A stretch of 64,000 nt of DNA from Undaria pinnatifida (Eukaryota; Sar; Phaeophyceae; Laminariales; Alariaceae). Shown piece after piece: positions 31,710 through 41,403 of this stretch. A program made the position numbers and the translations under genes. The notes beneath the pieces were generated by a model. The model saw nothing but the letters and a program-made list of their open reading frames with translations. It did no database searches and was not told where the DNA came from. The DNA is taken from contig JABAKD010000001.1 of NCBI GenBank assembly GCA_012845835.1, positions 18,096,090 through 18,160,089 of the forward strand, in the 5' to 3' direction. The first letter of the stretch is position 1, and each line of letters opens with the position of its first letter.

Positions 31710-33120
31710 TTAAATGGGTTTTGTTGGTTAGGCCCCTGGTTTGATTTGGTTGGGTTGGGTTTGGAGCGTTTTAACTCGTTTTGCCAACTTAAACGTACCA
31801 GGTACAAGTTTTTTTCTCTTACGTCAGCAGTATGTAAAACGGTTGACCGTGCGAGTCGGGAGCGCACCAAAAAGCAATCATACGACAACTATCACTAATA
31901 ATTGTGTTCACGGCTTGGTCCAGCACCGATACACACGGTTGGCAGGCCACACTTAAATCTACTGCGCGATGAAACTGCTGCTGCGAATTATTCGTCTACA
32001 GCAGTGCCAAGTCTTATCTGAAAAAAACCCGTGCGGACAACGGCCACGCACAATTTTGCACAATTCTAGCAGCAGTGTAAGGGTTAGGGTCAGGGGGAGG
32101 GTAGGGTTTAAATCGTTATTTCGAGAACATACCAACGCGGTCGGGGATAAGGGGTTGGGGTTGAAAATAAAAGTGATATCATACGTATGGAACGTGCTAC
32201 GACAGAGATATTAAGGTATACCTCTTTTTGGCTGCACCGTTTTTTGAATGACGGGGCATCGTCGAAACTTCCTTAACCTGGGTATCAGAATTTTGTTTGG
32301 AATAATTATAGTTGGATACGTATTAATAGGCCATCAATATCATAGATTAATAGGTCATGAATATCATAGCTTAGTATCATAGATTCATATCATAGATTCA
32401 TATCATAGTGTGTCAATAGTCATGGTTCATCGGGTAGCACTTTTGTTTTTCCCCCAATCGATTTTTGGGAGACGCTCTTCAAGCCAACGACTTTGCAGAG
32501 GAAAAAGCGATGCACCTCTGTCGAAGCACGCGTCATATTTCAGCCATTTGTTGAAGCTGGGCCAACAACATGTATACTCGCACAGCCCTCCAGCCAACAG
32601 AGTGGATCTTCATGTTGTGCCTGGCGCGCGAATGGATTTACTCTGCAATAGACTGTAATAGGGGTGATGGTGGTGATGGTGGTGATGGTGGTGGTGGTAT
32701 CAACCATTGTTGTAGTTGCAAAAAGTAGAAGTACGGAAGAAGTATTTGCACCGTTAGTCGAACCAGTGCTATAAGAAGCGTATTAAATAGTAGCACTATT
32801 AATAGTAGTATTAATAGTGGCAGTAGCAGTAGTAGTGGCAGTAGTAGTAGTAGCAGTGGCAGTAGTAGAAGTGGTTGTAGTAGCAGTAGTAGTAGCAGTA
32901 GCAGCAGTAGCAGCAGCAGTAGTAGTACCAGCAGCAGTAATAGCAGCAGCAGCGGTAGCAGCAGTAGCAGCTGCCGTGGAAACCACAACATACAGCAGCA
33001 GCATCTACCACTGCTGTGTCAAGACGCCACAACCTTGCTTCGGCTGATCAAAGCGGAGAGGGGGCAATAACATTTGAACCCAAAACATCTACGTACAAAC
33101 AACATGGACACCTTGCTACG
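31710..33120. other. Gene-free stretch with telomere-like and trinucleotide repeats
   Basis: Holds a short GGGTTAGGG/GGGAGGGTAGGG patch (32079-32109), an AT repeat CATAGATTCATATCATAG (32340-32410) and an AGT/AGC trinucleotide zone (32660-33005) that gives artificial poly-Leu/Val ORFs. No gene recognised. Confidence 0.6.
32657..33005. repeat. GGT/AGT/AGC trinucleotide microsatellite
   Basis: Imperfect GGTGAT, then AGTAGC/AGTAGT/AGCAGC units over about 350 bases, interrupted near 32700-32800. Confidence 0.9.
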
Positions 33121-33515
33121 AAAAACAAGTGCTGCTGCCAAGGAATAAGTGGGGTATCGGTCCGTTTGCCCAATTGCGAACTGCGAAAGGTTAACCAATA
33201 GCTTACCCAAACCGAGCCTTATAACACTGTTTTTCCCTGATAGCAGGTCGGCCGGATATACGGGAGGACGTGTCAATATCCAAGCGGTTTCATTTCCTGG
33301 GGATAGCGGGGAGAGTATTTTTCAAGTTCGACATGGAGAAAGTCTGAAAAGGTTTATTATTGTGGATGGCAAATGGTGGGTTTCGAACCCGAGACCCAAA
33401 AGCCCATGGTCTGTCGACGACGCCATTTGTTAAGGAACTATTAATAGTGGGGTATTAGTCCGTTTGACCACTTGCAAAAGGTTAACCAATAGCTTACCCA
33501 AACTAAGCCATGCAA
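33121..33515 (+). repeat. Paired 95-bp dispersed repeats around a tRNA-like segment
   Basis: Two direct copies (33128-33228 and 33417-33515) share GGGGTAT..GTCCGTTTG and AAAGGTTAACCAATAGCTTACCCAA. Between them lies about 190 bp with a tRNA-like 60-mer. The same family occurs as a close pair at 37085-37305. Confidence 0.65.
33370..33429 (-). other. Truncated tRNA-like sequence
   Basis: On the minus strand a 60-base segment begins CAAATGG and ends CCATTTG, which pair as a perfect 7-bp acceptor-like stem. It contains an intact B box/T-loop block GGGTTCGAAACCC (33378-33390). It lacks a proper D arm and has an over-long anticodon-like loop, so it is a SINE head or tRNA relic and not a functional tRNA. 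Confidence 0.45.
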
Positions 33516-34977
33516 CACTACCCGATCAACAACCAAATGACCTATACGTAGTCTAGACTACAACGAAAAAAAAAAGTTTTCAAAATGTAGCTCATTTCCG
33601 ACGATTTATGGGGTGAGGAGCCTAGTCATCCAGAGAACGCCTCCCACGCGGAGAGCTTAACCTATGTTTTTCCCCATCCGCCGAAGGATAAAAAAAAAAA
33701 AAAGAAAAAATATCAGGGCAAAAACTGCCGCCTCTATCGCGGGGTATCACTTTCTCGTTAAAATGTTCTCCGAACGACGGAGCTCCTTAGCCCCGAAATC
33801 GTCGCACTTTTATTATTGTTTGTTGCAGTATGCTTGTATAAAAAATACACCTAGGCCATGGGATTTGCTCATCGAGTTTCATTTCCATTCTTCTCAAAAG
33901 TCATTTTTCGGGTGAGCCTCCGAAACAAATCGGCGTACCTGTACGTACTACCGCAGCATGTGTCTCAAAAAACATCATCCGTCATCGGGACACACATACT
34001 CACCCTCGTTTAACAGCAGCAGCACGCGCGATCGCAGTTATCACACGAGTCTTGCAAATATAAGATTCGACAAAAACGAATCCGCGAAATTCGTCGAACT
34101 CACTGCTGACGTCGTTAGAATAATTTTACAAAATCCGCGATCTCGTCCGCGATCTCAGAGCTGATGTGTGTACGTACGTACGCGCCTTTCTTTTTTCTTT
34201 TAAAAAAAACAAACAAGCAAACGAATCGGAGAAAAAATAAAAATAAAAAGCATGCTCATGTCGGACAGACCAAAAATCCAGATCCGCATGGACCAACAAA
34301 ACCTACGTCCGTACCTATGATACCTATACAACGTATATAGGCACCTGCAAACAAAAAAAAAAACGGACATGGACAGTCGGACAGACCAAAATCAGATCCG
34401 TATCATATGGTCCGACAAAACGTACCAGGTACGTTCGTACCTATGACACGTACCAGGTACGTCTGTACCTTTGACACGTACGTATACAACGTGCATAGGA
34501 ACCTGTGGAAGGCAGGGTCAGAGATACTCATCGTAGATATCTCGCAACACATGAGCAAAAGGACACGTCGCCCGTCAGGCAATAGCGAGGCTTCAATCTT
34601 TCAAAGAGATGAGAAATAACGCTCTACCGGCCCTCTATTAAGAAAGAGTCGCACAAGAAACTCAGACTAGAACTTGCGAGGAATAAGAAATTGAAGACGT
34701 GTTGTACTGAATGAACTGACTGGACATATGAAGGCTACGGTACGATAAGGGTTATGTCCATGCTATGTTCATGTTATCTTGTTTCTGAGGGCTTACTTGA
34801 GAGTGGCCCCGCGTCACTCGCGCGAGTGACCCCCTGTCCCTTTGTACTTTGGTGCTACTTGTATAATACTAATGTATGTACCAGGTGCGCTATGAAGCCG
34901 CAATAGAATGGTAAGCTACGCTGCGCCAAAAACATCGTCTTAAGTATTTTCGTCCGCGAGGACGAGTCAGTCGTGCG
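33516..34977. other. Gene-free region with repeat fragments
   Basis: Contains a dispersed-repeat fragment with CCCCATCCGCCGAAGGAT (33672-33690), a family piece TACACCTAGGCCATGGG (33846-33862) and a minus-strand 355-bp satellite fragment at about 34005-34105 (CACGCGCGATCG, TTGCAAATATAAG.TTCGACAAAA). Bases 34270-34500 show two diverged copies of a CGGACAGACCAAAATCAGATCCG unit. Confidence 0.5.
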
Positions 34978-35190
34978 AGTATGATATGCTATGATATGAT
35001 ATGATATGATATGATATGATATGATATGATATGATATGATATGATATGATATGATATGATATGATATGATATGGTATGATATGATATGATATGGTATGGT
35101 ATGGTATGGTATGGTATGGTATGAAATGATATGATATGATCCAATAAGATACGATATGATATGATATGATAAGATACGATATTATGTGAT
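34978..35190. repeat. (ATATG)n pentanucleotide array
   Basis: About 40 units of ATATG with TATGG variants at 35070-35125 and decay to AAGATACG at the 3' side. Confidence 0.97.
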
Positions 35191-35344
35191 AGATCAATTT
35201 CTGCGGTGAATATGGGGGTATCAGCGCATCATAGCACCATAACATCCCCCCTACTACGCCTACCGAACCCTAGGTCTCAAACAAGAGACCTGGCAAAAAT
35301 ATACACTACATGCAATATGCTTTTGGCGTTCATCCCAGCGTTTT

Positions 35345-35475
35345 CCGAGCCCCAATCCCATTGGCCCAGGGAATCCTTCCCCGCCCGCCCTCAGCCAATC
35401 AGGGGTCGAGGCGCGCGCGGCGGGAGTTGCCCCTCAGGGAACCCTCTGTCCCGCCGCGCTGGTTCAGCAAGCTCG
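35345..35475. promoter_or_regulatory. CCAAT-box, GC-rich promoter-like patch
   Basis: Two CCAAT boxes (35352-35356, 35395-35399) and an inverted one (ATTGG at 35360-35364) lie in a GC-rich, CpG-dense stretch (GGTCGAGGCGCGCGCGGCGGG) unlike its AT-rich surroundings. It could be the promoter of the bZIP gene (minus, about 4.3 kb upstream of the zipper exon) or of a plus-strand transcript. No TATA box or start codon was tied to it. Confidence 0.4.
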
Positions 35476-36545
35476 TTCACTACCATCTACCATCTCATCA
35501 TACTCATTAATAGAGTAGTCGTAGCTTCAACTTCCAGAATTCAGCGCAACCCGATTCTCGGAAGTCCATCGCCCAGCAGCAGCGCTCAGCGGTCAGCAAT
35601 TATCGAGGAAGCAACACACAACACAGCAACCGCATCAACACAACATTCCGCTTCCAGTTCGCCGACAAAATACCTCAACTGTCTATAGTACTGCTGTACA
35701 GCTGTAACACATACATGGTGGCTGGGGTGTTTGGTGGGTGGACGGGTTAGTCAGTGGGTGGTTGGGTGCGCGGGTGGGAGTCTTTTCGTACATGGGTGAG
35801 CGCTGCTGCACCTGGTGTAGAAAATATATTTCATGTCTGGTATCTGTAGAATATATAGCTCATAGGAACGCTGCGTTATCCCTTTTCAAGTAGCAACACC
35901 CCGGGGAAAACAAGGCAACCACATCCCGAATAGGAATACTGCACGAATCAAACAGATAATACCCCTACCCATGATCTGTAAGATCTGCGCCTTGCAGGGC
36001 AAACAGACCCCTCGTCTGTACGATCTGCTGCATGGCCTCCAGATCATGTTGCCGTGTGAGAGCCGGCTAATTTGAACGATTTAGCACATGTTTCCTGGGT
36101 TGGATGTGTACTACACAGATCCTGTACACACAGCGTATCATGCCGACAGATATATGATGTGCGATCTGTACGATCTACATTATCTATATGATCTGCATGA
36201 TCTATATGATCTGTATGACCTATATGACCTATATGATCTATATGATTTGTAGAGTATTTATGATCCATACGATCTATACGATCTGTGTGATCTATGTGAT
36301 CTGTATGATCTATACGATCTAGATCGTTAAATGTATGGAACCATGTTTAGGATATAGATGGTCTAGATCGAGATCTCGGTCCGACTTACGAAACCATGGA
36401 CAGAACAAGAGAAAAAGCGTTTCCAGCAGCAGTAGAGCTCTATATCGCCACATTAGTTGGTTTGTAAAATTATATGTCTCCTGAGATGGCTTTAGTCTTC
36501 CTATTGGTGCCTGCGTCGCGACCACTGAGAAGATTCTCGCGAGAA
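35476..36545. other. Gene-free stretch with a GATC-rich repeat
   Basis: Plus-strand frame 35206-35688 is Ser/Thr-rich without homology. Between 36125 and 36335 a degenerate repeat of GATCTATAT/GATCTGTAT (about 9-10 bp) runs about 20 units. A TTCTCGCGAGAA palindrome lies at 36534-36545, next to an ATTGG at 36502. Confidence 0.55.
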
Positions 36546-36588
36546 CAACAACGCGAGAACAACAACGACAACAAACACCAACAACGAC

Positions 36589-36651
<63 letters not shown>

Positions 36652-36762
36652 CGACAAACAACAACAGCAACAACAACAACAACAACAACAACAACAACGA
36701 ACGACAACATGGCATCCAAAAAAAAAAACACAGGGCGGGGGGGGGGGGGGGGGGGGGGGGGT
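36546..36762. repeat. (CAA)n microsatellite followed by a G-run
   Basis: CAACAACAA array at 36546-36705, then an A-run and a G-run (36738-36762). Long Thr/Asn/Cys/Val ORFs here are artefacts. Confidence 0.95.
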
Positions 36763-37605
36763 TACATTGTCGGGGAAGGGGGGTTAGTCAAAATAGCCGG
36801 CTCTTTCAATATCGAAACACGCAGCTACTTGTCGACTGCATGCGTCTGCCACACACCCTAGCAGCCCGCACTGTTGGAGTCGGCCCATGCTTCCGAAGAG
36901 TGCGACACACAAAATGCATAAGGTGATACAAGATGGGCGTCAAGCGTGCAGCAGGATCGATTGACCGCACTCGAAGCACTAAAACACTGGTATTCGCTGT
37001 TCCTACGTATTCGGGTCAACAAAAAAAACAAAAAAATAAGCATTTTCTCCTTTCTAGGTATCTGTTATATGGCTTAGTTTGGCATTTGTTTCGGAATTAG
37101 ACGGTAAAGGTTAACTGACTGCTTACCCAAACTAAGCCTTACAACACATTATAATATATAACACACTTCGAAGTATAACAATAACACCTCTTACATAGAT
37201 CAGTTGTTTGGTATTTGTCAAGGAATTAGAGACTCGGATTAAATCCTCCACTTCAAATCGACAAGAGGTTAACCAATTGCTTACCCAAACTAGGCCTTAC
37301 AAAATCCCCACCTGACACGCACGATAACAAAATCACGCAGGCCGTCCGACGCATTTCTAAGCTGCTAAAACCGACAACGGGGCAGCATGAAAAAAATTGC
37401 GATGCTTTTCAACGGTCATGATCCGACCCACGGGTCGTGTCGGTGGGTTTTTTAAAACTCACGGATCGAGCCGGGTCGGGTCAGGCATGAGGTAATCAAA
37501 ATGTCATGAGTCGCGGCTCGGGTAGGATCAGCACTTGTTCAAGCGTCACGGGTTGGGTCCGGTTGGGCCGGGTCGGGTCACCCCGCTCCGATCCGGGGTG
37601 AAGTT
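36763..37605 (+). repeat. Spacer with a pair of GCTTACCC-family repeats and a GGGTCGGGTC zone
   Basis: Copies of the 95-bp dispersed family at 37085-37150 and 37205-37305 (GGTTAAC..GCTTACCCAAACTA). Bases 37430-37590 are rich in GGGTCGGGTC/CGGGTTGGGTC; the complementary CCCGACCC reappears at 37936-37944 beyond the SINE, which suggests that the SINE interrupted this block. No gene. Confidence 0.55.
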
Positions 37606-37870
37606 TTGAATTTATATCCGAAAATGCAAACAAACAAACAAAAAGGGACCAACTGCTGAGAGCGCCTAGCAGCGAGCGTAGGCGCAATTCGACGCGAGTC
37701 GACGAGGGAAGAAAATGCTGAATTATTCTCGCGATAAACAATGAAGGCACGTACTGTAGTGGGAAAGGGAGAATATGCTGATTTTTTCTCGCGATGAAAA
37801 ACGGAGGCACGCACCGTGGGGGGGGGCACAATGTGACACCGGATCTGAGTTGCTACTGGGAAGGAGCGTG
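37606..37870 (+). mobile_element. SINE body, plus strand
   Basis: Shares CTGAGAGCGCCTAGCAGCG, GCGAGTCGACGAGGGAAG, TTCTCGCGATAAA, GAAGGCACG and ATCTGAGTTRCTACTGGGA with the other SINE bodies (reverse orientation at 50335-50560). An internal duplication repeats TCTCGCGAT.AA..GGAGGCACG. No head was recognised. Confidence 0.7.
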
Positions 37871-38119
37871 AGCGTTGCAAGCACAATGAATGGGAAGAAA
37901 AACAAAAAACAAGAAAAAATGACCCGCGAAAACTGACCCGACCCAAGAAAAAGCCCTGAAAAACCGAGCGACGCGCCTAGGGAACAAGCTCGACAAGATC
38001 CTCCCAAAATCGACGGAATCCCAGGACCAATGCCCGAACGGATAGCGTGAGCCGTAACTGAACCAAGTCCGGCGGAAGGCTGTTTCCTCATGGCCGGGTT
38101 ATTTTTTGTCAAGTGCGGG

Positions 38120-38425
38120 CGGGGGCTCGCGCAAGTCCCGCACTTCCCGGAGGGATGACTTTTCGGGCGGCTGTCTCCACCGCACCAGGTTCCCAGGGCA
38201 AGTACGGTCGACGTACTCACGCATCTGTGTACGACGGCAGCTCGCGCTGCTGGTTTAGTAACGGGGACCGCCGGTAGGGACAGGACAGCTCGCGCTGTCG
38301 TTGCCACGGGAACCAAAAGGGTACGCCAGCTAGGGCCAGATTGCGATTTCAATGGAGTTAAACTTACACACGGTATGCATGAAAATACATGGAAGGTAAA
38401 ATTTTCCCCTATCCGTCGGAGGATT
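38120..38425 (-). repeat. Dispersed repeat with small GC hairpins (family C), minus
   Basis: Shares GACCGCCGGTAGGGACAG, CAGCTCGCGCTGC, GTCGACGTACTCACGC and CCCCTATCCGTCGGAGGAT with copies at 48115-48325 plus 49095-49135 (minus), 49315-49560, 52595-52870 and 53190-53480 (plus). Each copy carries two short palindromes like GCAGCTTGCGCTGC. Non-coding. Confidence 0.7.
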
Positions 38426-39254
38426 AAAAAACAAAAATAAAACAAAAAGTAGCGTGTATCCAAGTAATTCCACGTAGCTTTTTTTCCCAAAAGCGTTCGT
38501 CGGGTGCAGACAGTACCGTGTACCACTGCAGAGAGGATTCTACCACACTAATTCCATGTTACTTTCTCCCCAAAATACGTGGGTGAGTGCATTGCAAAAA
38601 CACCGACGCCGGCCAACCTTCTAGCCGAGCGGTATGACAGACGCTCAACGCCACAAAGCCAAACACACCTAAACGTCTCTAAACAGAGCTTACGGTTTTA
38701 ACCCGATGCAAGCCGAGCACCCACATCTGGGCAAAAGGTCAAGCGCATCCCAAAGGCATATCGCAATAGCGCACCACCACCACCACCGCCACCACCACCA
38801 CCACCACCACCATCCCTACCAACACAACCCCATCCGTTGATATCCCCTTTATTTTCGTCTGGCTGTCAACACGTGCGATCCGCAGCGTGCGTCTACAACT
38901 CACATCAAACCCGTATTTGGGTCTCGAGACGAACAGAAATGACGGACAGAATCAACGATTGAAGCATCGACCACACAAACAACACACTGCTGTCACAGGA
39001 TGCTGGGTTAACAAACGGTCAAACTACTCTCCGCGCTGCAACCCAACAAGTTATTCGGCACGCGCCCGGCACGGTATTACTCCTACTGCCGCGCGGTCAC
39101 ACTAGGTTATGAACCGTGTGGTGGCTTCAGAAGGATACACAGATCGCATCCCATAGCTGCAGCTTTAGGATATACTAATGTAGATTATCTAGGTCATCTG
39201 TCTGAGGTGTGGATTTTGTCCCACGTCCCATACTAACTCCAAGTAGTTTGTCCC
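38426..39254. other. Gene-free spacer with (CCA)n
   Basis: A (CCA)n microsatellite lies at 38776-38813. No gene or family match otherwise. Confidence 0.5.
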
Positions 39255-39545
39255 TGAATACGCATGGGCGAGATTCTGAAGGGTGAACCCTTTTGGGTAG
39301 GTAGGCCTTGACACGGAAAACATTCAAGAATAAAACTGACGATTGCAGCATGCAGCATCCTTCACACGAGCCAACCCGGGCCGCTAAAAATATAGCAGAT
39401 TAGCTCACGACGTTTTTACTGTCGAACTCCATGCAAAGGGCCTGCGAGACATGAGCAGCATGGCTTGCACTGCGGCCGTGTGCTGCATGCTCGCACCATG
39501 CTAAGAACGCGCATATTTTGTGTTGTCGCTGTACATGGGCCTCAA
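39255..39545 (+). repeat. Dispersed repeat family E, copy 1
   Basis: Contains GGGTAGGTAGGCCTTGA, AATAAAACTGACGA, GCAGCATCC and GCTTGCACTGC.GCCGTGTGCTGC, matching 40425-41060 and, more weakly, 51000-51310 and 53570-53650. Confidence 0.65.
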
Positions 39546-39609
39546 AAGGGGTTCACAAGGCTGCACCTCTCACTTCTGCTCTGATCACTTCGGTGGGCCC
39601 CTACGAAGT

Positions 39610-40160
39610 TAAGCCAGGACAAGCGCAAGCCACACGCAATAGGCTGCCGCAGCGGCAGATCAAAAGCTGCAGCGCGCGTGTTTGACCCACGTCGAGGCCA
39701 TGCCACGGCTACCGCACCCGCACGCCAACAATTGCTGCAGCGTATCGGTAACCCACGACACGCCAACGATAAGGCTATCGCAACAGCAGACCAACATCTG
39801 CAGCGTGCGCCTATAACCCACATGAAAGCCAAGCCAAGCGCACGCCACAAAAAAAAACTGACGCAGCGACAGATCGTTAGCTGCAGCGCGTGTGTTTCTG
39901 ACCCACGCGTGGAGGCCGTGCCACGGCTATAGCAACAGCAAGCCAATAATAGCCGCAGCGTATCGGTAACCCCCAACAAGCCCATGACATGGCTGTCGGA
40001 GCAGCAGGCCAAGATTGCAGCGTGCGTCTAAAACCCACAATAAAGCCAGGTCAAGCGCACGCCGCACACAACAGGCTGACGCAGCGACAGATCAAGGCAA
40101 TGCCAAGGCTATCGCAACAGCAAGCCAGCACTAGCTGCAGCGTGTGGCTCATGCTCTACG
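39610..40160 (+). repeat. Tandem repeat, unit about 219 bp
   Basis: Two and a half units starting AAGCCAGG.CAAGCGCACGCC at about 39611, 39830 and 40047. Each contains CAGCGRCAGATC, AGCTGCAGCGCG, GCCACGGCTA, GCAGCGTATCGGTAACCC and GGCTATCGCAACAGCA. Minus-strand frames are open for long stretches but no homology is recognised. Confidence 0.85.
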
Positions 40161-41160
40161 GAAAAATCGCATCCGTTTTTCCCTGCAATGTTCTTGGCTT
40201 GAGGAGCACCATACCTTGACCCCAAAACAGTTTTCTTTTTAGCAAAAACTGAAAGCGCAATCCGATGAACAAAACTCGTGGCCTAGATATACAAAACAAG
40301 TCATTTTGCAAAACAAACACGAGGTTCCGACCATTTTGGGCTCTACAACCGAACCCGAAAACTGATTTTCTAGCAAACTGGAAGTGCAATCCGATGAACA
40401 AAGCAGATATAGCACAACCCTGGCGAATGACAGATTGACCCCTCGAACCCTTTAGGGTAGGTAGGCCTTGAGAGGGAACCATTGACGAATAAAACTGACG
40501 TACTGCAGCATCCATCCTCCACAAGAAGCAACCCTTGAGAGGGAAAATTTGACGAATAAAACAGACGACCGCAGCATCCTTTCACACAAAACACCGGAGG
40601 CTGCTAGACTATCAATAGCTGCTGACAACGAATTTTTCCAGTCGAGCTCCGATGCACAGTGCCTGCAAGACACGAGCAGCATAGCTTGCACTGCTGCCGC
40701 GTGCTGCACGCTCGCACCATGATAAGAACGCGCTTATACTTTGTCTTATCGCCGTATATGGGCCCCCGAAAAAGTCGAGACTTGAGAGAATGAAAAAATG
40801 ACGACGAAAAGGGCCGATTACTACGGCCTCTTCCATTAATAGTAATGCTCGGCGATGATGAAATTGGTTTCCAAACGACAACAACGCACAGAAAAGAAAG
40901 ACTACTCGTACGGGGCGGGCGCAGGCAGCATGGTCCCTACACTCGTACCGTTGAGCGCTCACGCTACTGGCAGACATGTCAAGATATGTCGCGATCGTCC
41001 TTGTTTTGGGTAGCTGTACACGGGCCCCCAAAAAGGGTAATCTTGATCGGGGGCTCATTTTGTGTCCACGAAAAGCACAAGGGAAGCGCGATATTTCCCC
41101 CAAAATCGGGGTACTCAGTGTAGCTCATCGCAGGTCTGTCTCAACATTAATATAGCCTTT
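40161..41160 (+). repeat. Spacer plus dispersed repeat family E, copy 2
   Basis: Bases 40425-41060 match family E and include an internal duplication: GAGAGGGAA..TTGACGAATAAAAC..ACGA.CGCAGCATCC occurs near 40472 and 40535, and a further related half starts near 40770. The part before 40425 has two diverged copies of a GCAAAAACTGAAAGCGCAATCCGATGAACAAA phrase. No gene. Confidence 0.55.
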
Positions 41161-41349
41161 AGACTGACTCCCGATTTCACTTTTATATGTTTCTGGTGGA
41201 GGCATGAATTGCGTCAGCTGTGATATATGCGTGTACCACCTTGGGTTGTGTGTGTTTTTTCCTGGGGTATTCCTCAGCTCCAGAGTGACTGGAGCCTGTC
41301 CTGTGACCACGGACTTGATTATGCGAGTTAATGTGAGAACAACAACAAT
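41161..41349 (+). mobile_element. (AAC)n-tailed dispersed repeat, copy 2
   Basis: Nearly identical to 7964-8166 from AGACTGACTCCC to GTGAGAACAACAACA. It forms the left flank of the satellite array and is matched in inverted orientation by 43685-43776. Confidence 0.8.
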
Positions 41350-41403
41350 AGCCTTTTGGGGCTCACTGTTACTAAAAAAATAGTATTACACTACGTACAG
41401 CTA

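Noticed and set aside
31121-31888. Long ORFs of VGLGW and TQPNP repeats on both strands
   Set aside because: They are the direct translation of a TTGGG pentamer that has no stop in most frames, with no flanking coding signal.
33360-33400. LTR retrotransposon primer-binding site (TGGTGGGTTTCGAACCC)
   Set aside because: The complementary tRNA would have only one base between its T-stem and CCA, which no normal tRNA has. A tRNA-like SINE relic fits better.
35206-35688. 160-codon Ser/Thr-rich ORF over the CCAAT patch
   Set aside because: Overlaps a promoter-like region, no homology, no good start context.
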